A stretch of 64,000 bases of DNA from Akkermansiaceae bacterium (lineage in GTDB: Bacteria > Verrucomicrobiota > Verrucomicrobiia > Verrucomicrobiales > Akkermansiaceae). This document shows, one piece after another, positions 1 to 7,875 of the stretch (positions within the stretch are counted from its first letter, which is position 1; the number at the start of each line of letters is the position of its first letter). The notes beneath the pieces were generated by a model that was not told the DNA's origin, did no database searches, and worked only from the letters and a program-made list of their open reading frames with translations. The stretch lies in contig JARWZU010000070.1 of NCBI GenBank assembly GCA_029866215.1, positions 1 through 64,000 on the forward strand, read 5' to 3'. Both the position numbers and the translations under genes were made by a program.

Positions 1-143
1 GGCTGGGATGAGTTATTAGACCAAGAGGGCGTGATCATCGCAGAGTGGGGCGACAAATTCCCAGAGTTGCTCCCACCGGACACGCAGTGGTTGCATTTCA
101 CCGTGGAGCCCGATGGCAGCCGAACGCTGCGCGAAGGACCAAC

Positions 144-1238
144 TTAGGTCCGCCTCGTAGTGACACTTTTGAAAAACAACGTGAATTCATGCCGATTGTA
201 GGTGAGATGCGTGCTCGCAAGGAGCTCAAGTCCACCGGCCACGGCCTCGCTCAACACGCCGCGATAGAGCAAGTTGGTTTCCAGGTAGGACGTCACACCC
301 GGAGTCTTCAGCGTGAAAATCACCAGCCCGCCTGGATTGAGATTTTTTTCCAATCGCACCACCTGCCGAATCGCCTCACGGGCATCGCCATTCATGTCCG
401 ACAAAATCGCGTGGTACTTCATGCTCCCATTCGGCACGAACGCCGCGACGTCCATCTGAGCAAACGACAAATCGCTGCGGCGATCGAGCCGCTTGTCGAG
501 CGGCGCACGGTCGATCGCAGTGACCTTGTAGCCCCTTGCCAGCAACTCCGCCGTCATCCCGCCAGGGCTTGCACCGAGCTCAAGCCAATGACTGCCCTTC
601 TGCGGTGCTGGATGGTGCAGTAGCAATCCATGAAGCGCCTCGGCCGCTTTCGCCCCCGCTCGGCTGATGGTGTCTGGCGAGCTTTGGCTGATGTACTTGG
701 TGCCGCCCGGATAGAATCCATTCGAATCCAGCGGACTCTGCATCCCACAAAACAAACCCTCCTTGCCCACCAGGCAAAACAATGTTTCCCGCTCCGGCTG
801 CTGCGCTTCAACCTCCTTAAATGCGGCGATCTCCTTTGAAAAAAGCTGGAGCGTTCTCCCACGGAGGTTCGATGCCAGCGTCTTGTAGTAGCGGCTTGCT
901 GCGCTTGGATCGAGCTGGCCAATGAAAACCGCCTGAGGATGGCGCCCGGCAAATTTGCGAAACATCGCTTGGGCCGCCTTCTCGACAAATCCCTCCATTT
1001 TCTCAGGATTGCACGGCCAAGCATGCTCAACCGGCAAGTTCCACCTGAGATACTTGGACGCCTCCGAACCCCGCACCCCCACGGCACTCGCCACCTGAAT
1101 CAGCTGATACTCCGTGCCCAACTTCCTCAGCAACTGACCTCCCAACCCCTCGACAATCTCACCCGAAAAATCCGCAAACACCTCCGAGATACGGATCAGC
1201 CACGTCGCAGGGGATTGATCAGGTGAAACAGCGGTCAA
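144..1238 (-). CDS. RlmM-like SAM-dependent 2'-O-ribose methyltransferase (RrmJ/FtsJ fold)
   Basis: Probable 23S rRNA 2'-O-methyltransferase acting in the cytoplasm on the ribosomal large subunit. The C-terminal half has a SAM-binding motif I (LELGASPGG, residues 219-227) and a candidate K-D-K-E catalytic tetrad typical of RrmJ-fold enzymes: K197 in SRAGAK, D281 in SDMNG, K311 in FTLKTPG and E351 in HEFT. The N-terminal ~190 residues match the RlmM layout (substrate-recognition region before the methyltransferase) only loosely. The 364-residue length fits RlmM. The start used is TTG at 1238; no in-frame ATG lies close upstream, so the N-terminus is uncertain. The gene stands alone. It could be another RrmJ-fold RNA methyltransferase; the exact rRNA position is inferred only. 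Confidence 0.78.
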   Translation of the reverse strand: MTAVSPDQSPATWLIRISEVFADFSGEIVEGLGGQLLRKLGTEYQLIQVASAVGVRGSEASKYLRWNLPVEHAWPCNPEKMEGFVEKAAQAMFRKFAGRHPQAVFIGQLDPSAASRYYKTLASNLRGRTLQLFSKEIAAFKEVEAQQPERETLFCLVGKEGLFCGMQSPLDSNGFYPGGTKYISQSSPDTISRAGAKAAEALHGLLLHHPAPQKGSHWLELGASPGGMTAELLARGYKVTAIDRAPLDKRLDRRSDLSFAQMDVAAFVPNGSMKYHAILSDMNGDAREAIRQVVRLEKNLNPGGLVIFTLKTPGVTSYLETNLLYRGVLSEAVAGGLELLASTHLTYNRHEFTLFFKSVTTRRT

Positions 1239-1483
1239 AATCGTTGGAGTTGGACGCGGATGCTATTGCCCCCACCGCCACCGTGCAATCTCGATCACGC
1301 CGCCACGCAAACCACCCGCATCGCGCCAAGCCGACATGACGCCACACCGTTGGTGCTGATGACTCGGCTCCGCTCTTGTTCGGGATACTGAGACTCGACC
1401 CGAATGCTCCCTCGAATCGGAATTCCTTTATCGGCTCGATGGGCTCTTCAAGTTGTGTGGGAAATTGATTCGTGTTCTCCCAC

Positions 1484-1918
1484 TTAGTTTGTGTATATTC
1501 CCGAGACTATCAATGAACCCTCAGAATTACTTTTGACAAGGGCTACATCCCAGAAAAAGGTTCTGTAGTATAGCGCCTCAGCATCGAAAGCTACATCCTT
1601 GTCCTCCAACTCGCCGAAGCCTCCGAGGTCAAATGGATGCCAGCTCATTTTGTAATCGGATAGCTGCGTTGATCCTCCTGGTGTAGTCAAGGTCGCTGCA
1701 ATTGCTGGATCGAGCTTCCACTTAAAGTATACGTTGTTGGAATCGCCTCGACTCTCGATAAATTGTGCATTATCTGGTATATTAAAACCTGCAATTTTAT
1801 TGGCAGTTGATCGAGGGTCGCGCGAAAAGCGAACTGACGACCAAACAATGAGCGCAAGTATTGCTCCGACAATGACAAAGGAGACCACTTTAATCTTCAT
1901 TTTCTTGGAGAACGTCAA
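1484..1918 (-). CDS. hypothetical membrane-anchored protein
   Basis: Not recognised. The 144-residue protein begins with a basic stretch (KKMKIK) followed by one hydrophobic helix at about residues 9-27, so it is probably anchored in the inner membrane with an extracytoplasmic domain of about 115 residues. That domain is rich in aromatic residues and acidic patches. Base composition here is lower in GC than in the metabolic genes downstream, and it lies in the accessory-looking 1.4-3.7 kb stretch with other orphan genes. No operon partner: the next gene on the same strand is about 110 bp away. Function unknown. Confidence 0.55.
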   Translation of the reverse strand: MTFSKKMKIKVVSFVIVGAILALIVWSSVRFSRDPRSTANKIAGFNIPDNAQFIESRGDSNNVYFKWKLDPAIAATLTTPGGSTQLSDYKMSWHPFDLGGFGELEDKDVAFDAEALYYRTFFWDVALVKSNSEGSLIVSGIYTN

Positions 1919-2028
1919 AGAGCACGCGCCGCCACTAGCGGGAGCGAGCGTCGATCACGGAGTTGTTGTTGTAGTTCCAGAAAACCATCGAAACAGGGCG
2001 ACTTCTCGTGGTTGGTTAATGCGGCTTC

Positions 2029-2262
2029 TTAGCGTTTGGCATGGGCTCGGAGTAGGCCGCGAATCGATAAGTCCTCGTCGAGGTCTGGCCAGTGCAGACC
2101 CATAGGAGACAATTCGATATTCGAGCGCTCCTCATCCGTTGCCGCGCCTAATCTGGGGTATGCCTCACAAGGAAATGCGAGTTCAACCCCGCTCTCCATT
2201 AGGATGGTGATCATCCCGGAGGAGTGTTTCGCCGATTTAGGTGTATCAATCAAAGTATTCAT
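2029..2262 (-). CDS. DUF2442 family protein
   Basis: Small cytoplasmic protein of the DUF2442 family, recognised by its C-terminal signature GLHWPDLDEDLSIRGLL and by its partner gene. The start chosen is the ATG at 2262, giving 77 residues and a 17-bp overlap with the end of the upstream DUF4160 gene; a longer reading from 2325 would bury much more of that gene. DUF4160-DUF2442 neighbours recur in bacterial genomes, often in variable regions, and a toxin-antitoxin-like or regulatory role has been suggested, but no biochemical function is firmly known to me. The overlap means the two proteins are probably translationally coupled. Confidence 0.72.
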   Translation of the reverse strand: MNTLIDTPKSAKHSSGMITILMESGVELAFPCEAYPRLGAATDEERSNIELSPMGLHWPDLDEDLSIRGLLRAHAKR

Positions 2263-2479
2263 GCCATTTCTGTGTAATAAGCTCTTGATGCTCGATTGCA
2301 AGGTCTTCTGCCTTAGAAAGTTCACTCGTCTTCATGCCGACAGACTCCCGCAAAACGACATCGCCCTCAACGATAAATACAGCTTCTCCGTTCCCAAACT
2401 TCACATGGACGTGGATTGGGGTGTGGTCGTTGCTGTAGAAGAAGAATCGGAATCCGTCTTTGGTGAATACAGTCGGCAT
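2246..2479 (-). CDS. DUF4160 family protein
   Basis: 77-residue protein of the DUF4160 family. The diagnostic elements are the N-terminal MPTVF, the FFFYSNDH segment and the PIHVHVKFGNGEA motif (about residues 20-33), typical of this compact alpha/beta family. It is the first gene of a two-gene unit with the overlapping DUF2442 gene. The pair sits between orphan genes and a tandem array, which suits a mobile or accessory cassette. The family's function is not established; a toxin-antitoxin-like role would be inference only. Confidence 0.78.
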   Translation of the reverse strand: MPTVFTKDGFRFFFYSNDHTPIHVHVKFGNGEAVFIVEGDVVLRESVGMKTSELSKAEDLAIEHQELITQKWHEYFD

Positions 2480-2716
2480 TGTATTTTTGATCGCTAACGT
2501 TTGAGTGCGCCCACCGGCGCGGTTGAATGGGAAAATGAGATGAGATTGAAAGGCTTATGGCCCGTTAGGAGCCACGACTTACTCGGATTCTTTCATCCGA
2601 GGTGTTGTTGTCGAGGCGGAATCGTTCCGTCGAAGTCTGACTTCCTCAACTTGGGCAGGCCGTTCTAAAAAGCCGCTTTGATCACCCCGAATGTTGATGG
2701 TCTTTCGAACGTCGCT

Positions 2717-2742
2717 TCACTTTGGGTGGAAAATTGAATTTA
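2717..2742 (+). repeat. diverged copy of array-flanking motif
   Basis: TCACTTTGGGTGGAAAATTGA is a diverged copy of the TCACTTTGTGTGGGAAATTGA motif found as a perfect tandem pair at 3149-3202. A further partial copy (TTGTGTGGGAAATTGATTCGTG) lies near 1453-1475. This copy marks the left edge of the degenerate 21-bp array, in the same orientation as the right-edge copies. Confidence 0.55.
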
Positions 2743-2789
2743 GGGGTTATCTTAGGTCAAAAATTGACAAAAAGGCGGGTAAAATGGCG

Positions 2790-3145
2790 TCCCGCGACGC
2801 AAGGGGACGTTTTGGTGCCGCGCGGGGCGTTTTTTCTGCGCCAAGGGGAAGATCCCGCGTCGTAGGGGGAGAGAAATCTGCGGCGCGGGATAAATCCCCT
2901 GCCTCAGGGGGAATTCCCCTTGCGGCAGAAAAACCATCCCCAGAGGCATGGGATCTTCCCCATGAGCCAAGGGATTTTCCCCAGAGGCAAGGGATAGCTT
3001 CCCCATGACGCAAGGGGAAGATCCCGCATCGCAAGGGGAAAATCCCCTAGCGTAAGGGGAAAATCCCATGGCGTAAGGGGAAGACCCCATGGCGTAAGGG
3101 ATTTTCCCCTTGAGGCAGGGGAATGATCCCCCAGCAGTGGGGATC
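2790..3145. repeat. degenerate GC-rich tandem array, about 21-bp period
   Basis: About 16 imperfect copies of a unit like GCGTAAGGGGAAAATCCCATG. In the best-kept part the AAGGGG element recurs at 3012, 3033, 3054, 3075, 3096 and 3117, exactly 21 bp apart; further left the register slips by 1-2 bp. Many units contain a short inverted repeat (GGGGAA..TTCCCC or GGGAT/ATCCC), so local hairpins are possible. Long open frames cross it on both strands because 21 is a multiple of three, but they encode only a seven-residue low-complexity repeat and are not taken as genes. There are no unique spacers, so it is not a CRISPR array. Confidence 0.8.
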
Positions 3146-3148
3146 ACC

Positions 3149-3202
3149 TCACTTTGTGTGGGAAATTGACCTGTGTCACTTTGTGTGGGAAATTGACCTG
3201 TG
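3149..3202 (+). repeat. perfect 27-bp tandem duplication at array edge
   Basis: Two adjacent identical 27-bp units, 3149-3175 and 3176-3202, each TCACTTTGTGTGGGAAATTGA plus CCTGTG. They border the right side of the 21-bp array; a diverged copy in the same orientation borders the left side (2717-2742). Confidence 0.9.
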
Positions 3203-3221
3203 ATTGCTAGAATAAGCGTTC

Positions 3222-3650
3222 TCAAGCGCCGACTGGTTCGCTTCTTTTCTGGATGAACGATTGCCGATGATCGGTAAAAAAAATCAAAATTAAAATAGCT
3301 CCCGCAGCCATCGTCGAAGCATCTTCAAGAGTGCGCCCCCATGCGGTCGAGACCAAAGGCCCCATTAGCGGCGTCGTGATCCAAGCGACTGCAAGCCCAG
3401 TCGCATAAATATACCTCGCAGGATTCCAAAAGGACCAGAGACCAATCAAGGAGATGATCATCAAGCAAACGGTCACAGCGCCTATGCCGTTGGATACCAC
3501 AGGGTATTGCTCGAAGAACTCAGAGTAATAGTAATCACGAATGCCGGAAGGTAGAGAATCTTGGGTGATGTGGTCCGCAACCAAAGACCCAGCACCAAAT
3601 GCGATATACACGATGATAAGTAGCCTCAGGGGCCATAGGAGACTTTTCAT
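3222..3650 (-). CDS. hypothetical multi-pass membrane protein
   Basis: Not recognised. The protein has about four hydrophobic segments: near the N-terminus (LLWPLRLLIIVYIAFGAG), two in the middle (around VTVCLMIISLIGLW and YIYATGLAVAWITTPL) and one near the C-terminus (MAAGAILILIFF), followed by a basic cytoplasmic-type tail. The start used is the ATG at 3650, which puts the first membrane segment at the N-terminus; an ATG at 3692 would add 14 residues with no membrane-protein character, although AAGGTG lies 4 nt before it. It lies directly beside the tandem array in the accessory-looking region. Confidence 0.5.
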   Translation of the reverse strand: MKSLLWPLRLLIIVYIAFGAGSLVADHITQDSLPSGIRDYYYSEFFEQYPVVSNGIGAVTVCLMIISLIGLWSFWNPARYIYATGLAVAWITTPLMGPLVSTAWGRTLEDASTMAAGAILILIFFTDHRQSFIQKRSEPVGA

Positions 3651-3829
3651 TATAGTGCGAACAGTATTATTGAGACACGCGCGGCATTTCACCTTGAGCA
3701 GTCGCGCGCGGTTGTTTCAGGACAGAGGCAGCCCCGAAGGGTGCTTTTCTAGGAATTCCAGTTATGACCGCTGCTTCTGTGGCCTCAAAGGAAGTAGTCA
3801 GTTGGAGTCGAGGCGAGCCAATCGGCCAC

Positions 3830-4288
3830 TTAGCGACTTAGGTCGTCTTGGTACATCAACTTGAACCCGCTTTGATGGAGGATGCCCACCGCGAATTCGT
3901 AGTCTTCGACGTGCATGGCGAGCATCGACTGACCTTCTGGACTCGGCATCAGGGCGTAGGCGAAATCGATGTTGGTCTCCGCGATCATCAAGGTGTCGAG
4001 ACATTGGAGGAGACCGGGGCCCGACTCACGCATGGCAATAACCACCAACTCGCAGGTGGTGTATGGAATCCCTTTTTCCATGAAAAGCTGCTCCGTCCCA
4101 TCGGGGTCAGAAACCACCAAGCGAGCCACCGTCGCATCGCGTGAATCCTGAACACTCAACCCGATCACCTCGATGCCAAGTGAGCGCAACAGCTTGACCA
4201 TCGCGGCCAATGCACCGACGCGGTTGGGCAATAACACGGAGAACTGGCGAACCGGCTCGCTGTGATCGACAATCATTTCGGAATCCAT
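3830..4288 (-). CDS. tandem ACT-domain protein
   Basis: Small cytoplasmic protein built from two ACT-like regulatory folds, roughly residues 14-75 and 80-150. The first begins with the characteristic QFSVLLPNRVGALAAMVKLL, where the N-R-x-G-x-L turn forms the amino-acid-binding interface in ACT proteins. No catalytic domain is attached, so it is probably an amino-acid sensor or the regulatory partner of another enzyme; ligand and partner cannot be read from the sequence. It is the last gene of the minus-strand run starting at the ABC transporter (8735), 75 bp after trmO. Confidence 0.75.
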   Translation of the reverse strand: MDSEMIVDHSEPVRQFSVLLPNRVGALAAMVKLLRSLGIEVIGLSVQDSRDATVARLVVSDPDGTEQLFMEKGIPYTTCELVVIAMRESGPGLLQCLDTLMIAETNIDFAYALMPSPEGQSMLAMHVEDYEFAVGILHQSGFKLMYQDDLSR

Positions 4289-4363
4289 GGCGGTGAAAGT
4301 ACCCTAACCGAACCATTCGCGCAAGACGATCGTCTCCAACCGCATTCGGCGGCCCCAACAACC

Positions 4364-5086
4364 TCAATACCCCACGCTGGGATCATCCAATCCGGCATCG
4401 CAAACCTGTTCAATTTCACCGATCCGACAAACTCCATCGCGAATCGTGAACCGGACATTGTGGCCACCCAAGAGGGCGCCGAACACCCTCTCGGGGTCGG
4501 CCGTCTGCGTGGCGGGCCGCGGATCCAGCGACAGCGCTTCTAATACCAATGCACGCGTCCGCACCGGCAACCGCTCGAAATCCGGTCTCGCACCCGTCTC
4601 AACTTCCACTGGCAACCGAGAAATCCCGTCCCCAGCGAAGCCGCCGGTCGCATCAGGCAACGCCTCAGCATAAGCCAAATACGGCTTTACATCGAACACC
4701 GGAGTCCCATCGATGAGGTCGACACCGCCTAGCAAAAGAACCGGCGATTCTGGATCGGCTAGATCAACGCTCTCCAATTTCACCAGCGAGAGACCGACCG
4801 AGTTGGGACGAAAGGTCGACCGGCTGGCGAAGACCCCGACCCGCTGGTTCCCCCCGAGACGCGGCGGACGGACGGTCGGTCTCCAACCCTGTTGCGCAGT
4901 TTCATGAAACCCGAAAATTAACCACAAATGCGAGAACCCTTCGATGCCACGCACCGCTTCCATGCTCCGGTATGGAGGATGAAACACCAGCCTCCCCCAC
5001 GCGCTCGGGCAAAGGCCAGGCTGCCGCGGCGCCGCAAATTTCCCGCCGAAGCAAGAACGCACCACACCGATCGGATCAAGATTCAT
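4364..5086 (-). CDS. trmO: tRNA (N6-threonylcarbamoyladenosine(37)-N6)-methyltransferase TrmO
   Basis: TrmO (TsaA/YaeB family) methylates t6A37 of certain threonine tRNAs to m6t6A using SAM. Family hallmarks are an N-terminal PIGVVRS, then FAAPRQPGL, the RPPRLGGNQRVGVFASRS block, RPNSVGLSLV and the highly conserved DLIDGTPVFDVKPYL. The start at 5086 (MNLDPIGVV) places the first strand as in characterised members. Readings from 5146 or 5158 remain possible; anything beyond 5171 would run into the metallophosphoesterase gene. The t6A substrate modification is made by the TsaC/Sua5 system, and a tsaC/sua5 gene lies at 21336. Part of the minus-strand run 3830-8735. Confidence 0.88.
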   Translation of the reverse strand: MNLDPIGVVRSCFGGKFAAPRQPGLCPSAWGRLVFHPPYRSMEAVRGIEGFSHLWLIFGFHETAQQGWRPTVRPPRLGGNQRVGVFASRSTFRPNSVGLSLVKLESVDLADPESPVLLLGGVDLIDGTPVFDVKPYLAYAEALPDATGGFAGDGISRLPVEVETGARPDFERLPVRTRALVLEALSLDPRPATQTADPERVFGALLGGHNVRFTIRDGVCRIGEIEQVCDAGLDDPSVGY

Positions 5087-5171
5087 TTCGAGCGCATTGA
5101 AGCCATTTCCGCATGGAAAACAAGCCTCCACTCCACCGGTCTCCATTGGAAATTTCATCCCCGCCCGAGGA

Positions 5172-5894
5172 TCAGCAGCCTTCTTGGATGCGCGTGGCAA
5201 GCATCTCGGGCAAGCCCGCCGCAAGAATCTTCTGCTGTGTCGTTGCGATATCATACTCCACACGTCTGAAAACCACCAACTGTTCCTCCAGATCGTAAAT
5301 CACGTAGCACGCGCGCCAATCCCCGTCGCGCGGCTGACCCACCGATCCCGCATTGATGAAATACTTCATGCCTGGCTCGATGGCCACTGACTCAGCAGGC
5401 ACCTCCTGGACTTTGTCGGATTTCAAATACACCCGAGGGACGTGAGTGTGGCCGTGGAAACAGACTTGGGTGAATTGGTATGAAAAATTCGACATCGCAT
5501 CGAAGCGATTGGTCACGTAGTTCCAACGGTTCGGCTGATCGAGCGTGCTGTGCACCACGGTGAAGTCCGCCACCTGACGGACCATTCGCAGCTTGGCCAG
5601 CCACTCCCGCTGCTCGGGGGAAAGTTGTTTGCGCGTCCACTCCAATGCTTGAGCCGCCACTGGGTTCATCGTTTCAAGCGAATGACTGCCCGCCGCATCT
5701 TCATCGTGATTGCCCTTGATGGTCGGGCAATCCATCTGACGCACGATTTCGAGACACGCGGCTGGATCCGCATTGTATCCCACGATGTCGCCAAGGCAGA
5801 CGTAGTCCGTAACGCCCTGTTGAGAAGCATCCTGAAGCACTGCTTCAAGAGCCTCAAGATTGGCATGAATGTCACCGAAGAGTGCGATCCGCAT
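5172..5894 (-). CDS. calcineurin-like metallophosphoesterase
   Basis: Cytoplasmic dimetal phosphoesterase of 240 residues. All family motifs are visible: GDIHAN (7-12), GDIVGYN (35-41), GNHDED (61-66), VVHS (113-116) and HGHTHVP (147-153), which supply the Asp, His and Asn metal ligands. The layout is that of the YfcE/diadenosine-tetraphosphatase-like group with a short helical insert; the substrate is not predictable. It lies between the ABC/helical-repeat genes and trmO in the same minus-strand run, with 72 bp separating it from the upstream gene. Confidence 0.88.
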   Translation of the reverse strand: MRIALFGDIHANLEALEAVLQDASQQGVTDYVCLGDIVGYNADPAACLEIVRQMDCPTIKGNHDEDAAGSHSLETMNPVAAQALEWTRKQLSPEQREWLAKLRMVRQVADFTVVHSTLDQPNRWNYVTNRFDAMSNFSYQFTQVCFHGHTHVPRVYLKSDKVQEVPAESVAIEPGMKYFINAGSVGQPRDGDWRACYVIYDLEEQLVVFRRVEYDIATTQQKILAAGLPEMLATRIQEGC

Positions 5895-5966
5895 GGGGAA
5901 AATTGGAAATTAGGGAGGGGTTTGATTGCCGTTAATGGCGGCGGTGTCGAGAAGGAATACTCGTGA

Positions 5967-6974
5967 TTATTTGGAAAACCATTGGTCGGGTCCGCTGGGG
6001 ACTTGTAAGGGCTTGTTAAAAATGCTCTTTTCCGGCGGCACTGCCAACGTTTGTTCCAATGCCCCCAAGGCACTCGCGACCCCATCCACGGGGAACCGTT
6101 CGCGGGTCCGCTGCCAGTGACCGGACAACGCTTCAAGCGCGCGCTCGGGAGTTCCAAACAACTCCACCGCCAGCTTCGCCGTATCCAGGGCAGGATTCTC
6201 ATGAGCCTCGAGGACCAAAAGCAGGGCCTGCAAGGTCGGGAGGCGGTTTTTAGGATCGGCGTAAAGTGCCCTCGCAAGCGCAAGCGCCTCCGTCTCGCGC
6301 CCCTTGGCACGGGCCAGTGCGTAGAACTGCGCGCGATTCACAAAGGCCGGCGCATTACCGGTATCGACCGCCTTCTGGTAGGTATCCGCCGCCGTAATGA
6401 AGGTGGCATCCGGATCACGAAATGCGGGGAATTTATTCGCATCGGTCAGCATGAAACCCAAGGTGGACAGCAGGCTCCAGTCTCCGGGGTTGTTGCGGAT
6501 GCCCCGCTCCAAAAAGGCCCGCCCACGATAAATCGCCGCACGCCACGCCTCCTTCCGGCGGAGGGATGGCATGCTGGAATTGTTGATGTAATACGATGCC
6601 GCATTGTAGGCGGAGTGCCAAGATCCCGTTTCCCAGTAATAGCGGGTACGAGGCGCAAGATCCACGATCATCTCGAAGGTGTCTGCAACGTCTTCCCAGC
6701 GTTGCTCTTGGAAAAACGAGAAAGCCCGCAAATTCAGGAAGGTCGCCACCAGTGTCCGCAAGCCGCCCAAAGCCACCGCCGAACTGGTCTGCCCGATTTT
6801 ATCCCGCGTGCCAATCTCTAGCGGCGGCGGAACGAGTCCATCCTTGCGCAACTCGTCTCCCAAGGATTTTTCTAACGGTAGACGGATCGCCCCAAAGGCC
6901 AGCAACGCTGCCAACAAAATCCCATTTCGTTGCCAGGCTTTCACGTGCTTAAAACTCCTTTTCCGCAAAGACAA
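5967..6974 (-). CDS. membrane-anchored TPR-like helical-repeat protein
   Basis: 335-residue protein with one hydrophobic N-terminal segment (about 17-31) after a basic leader, so probably anchored with its body outside the cytoplasm. The rest is helical and Ala/Leu/Arg-rich with TPR-like pairs, for example YQKAVDTGNAPAFVNRAQFYA and ALARALYADPKNRLPTLQAL. Its start overlaps the last 26 bp of the ABC permease gene, so it is coupled to the transporter and probably assists it; a scaffold role is inference. The central region repeats W-x-G/Y-rich motifs around residues 109-180. No enzyme motif is seen. Confidence 0.7.
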   Translation of the reverse strand: MSLRKRSFKHVKAWQRNGILLAALLAFGAIRLPLEKSLGDELRKDGLVPPPLEIGTRDKIGQTSSAVALGGLRTLVATFLNLRAFSFFQEQRWEDVADTFEMIVDLAPRTRYYWETGSWHSAYNAASYYINNSSMPSLRRKEAWRAAIYRGRAFLERGIRNNPGDWSLLSTLGFMLTDANKFPAFRDPDATFITAADTYQKAVDTGNAPAFVNRAQFYALARAKGRETEALALARALYADPKNRLPTLQALLLVLEAHENPALDTAKLAVELFGTPERALEALSGHWQRTRERFPVDGVASALGALEQTLAVPPEKSIFNKPLQVPSGPDQWFSK

Positions 6975-7875
6975 ACCATGAGGCGATCGTGAAGAACAAG
7001 GCGTAATAAAGCCCGATCAGGCTCAATTTTACGAGAACCATCAATGGCATCGCCTGCCCCTCGATCACCGCGTCGATTACGTTGAAGTTCTGAAAATCTG
7101 GCAGCGCCAGCGAGAAAACCAAAGCCGTCATCCTCGCGAAAACCCCCTCACCCGCTTGGCCAGCTTGAAGGTAGGCATCACGTGCATCCGCTTGAAAGTG
7201 CCCGATGAAATAAATGAGGAAGCTGATGATCGTCGTGAACAAGGTGCTCGTCGAAAACGTCGAAATCAACAGCGCCAAGGAGGCCATGATCGAGGCGCGC
7301 AAAAAGACCGCAAAAACCGCACCTTGCAGCGCCCAGTTCGGGCCATGCTGCGCCGTCTCCGCCCGCAACGATTCAATCGCATCCTGCGGCCAACCCTGCG
7401 CCTGCGCCATGGCAATTTGCTGCGTGAGGATCATCGAAGAACGGATCTGCAACACCACCGTCATCAGCACATCCATCATCGCCAACGAGACAAAAACCAA
7501 GATCAACACGCCGAGCAATTTCCCCGCCAAATAATCGAAGCGCGGCACGGGTTTGGCTAAAATCGTGTACAAGGTGCGATCCTCCACGTCTTTGGGCAGA
7601 AGCAGCGCCGTCGCCACGATCGACAATACCACCGAAAACAACGTCATCGTTCCGAGCGACCAACTTTTGATCGAGCGCAGCACGTTCATCCCAATCGACT
7701 CAGGGCCTTCATGCTGCGGCAGATCGAAAAAGTTACTGGCGATGGCGATCACCGCAAACACGGCGAGAAAATAAAAGACCTTCATGCGCACCAGCTGCGT
7801 GAACGCGTGACCGGCGATCACGAGGATGCGGTTGAAATGAGATCCCCGCGCGATGGGTTCGGTTATGCTGCTCAT
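6949..7875 (-). CDS. ABC-2 type transporter permease
   Basis: 308-residue integral membrane protein with about six hydrophobic helices (near 25-45, 80-105, 130-155, 195-225, 228-245 and 280-303), the usual ABC-2 permease topology. The N-terminal amphipathic region and the motif EDRTLYTILAKPVPRFDYLAGK match the coupling region of ABC-2 permeases. Its ATG overlaps the stop of the ATPase gene by 4 bp (ATGA), so the two form one transporter. A large extracytoplasmic loop spans about residues 155-190. Substrate unknown; a multidrug, lipid or gliding-type exporter are all possible. Confidence 0.87.
   Translation of the reverse strand: MSSITEPIARGSHFNRILVIAGHAFTQLVRMKVFYFLAVFAVIAIASNFFDLPQHEGPESIGMNVLRSIKSWSLGTMTLFSVVLSIVATALLLPKDVEDRTLYTILAKPVPRFDYLAGKLLGVLILVFVSLAMMDVLMTVVLQIRSSMILTQQIAMAQAQGWPQDAIESLRAETAQHGPNWALQGAVFAVFLRASIMASLALLISTFSTSTLFTTIISFLIYFIGHFQADARDAYLQAGQAGEGVFARMTALVFSLALPDFQNFNVIDAVIEGQAMPLMVLVKLSLIGLYYALFFTIASWFVFAEKEF

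Noticed and set aside
2582-2601. Palindrome CTCGGAT..ATCCGAG as a terminator
   Set aside because: A good 7-bp stem, but no T-run follows on either strand; it may be chance.
2752-3225. 157-codon open frame on the minus strand (and a 105-codon one on plus) across the 21-bp array
   Set aside because: It encodes only a heptapeptide low-complexity repeat that arises because 21 is divisible by three; there is no domain, and both strands are open equally.
6051-6821. 256-codon open frame on the plus strand
   Set aside because: Antisense to the helical-repeat gene that overlaps the ABC permease; basic, repetitive composition typical of a shadow frame.
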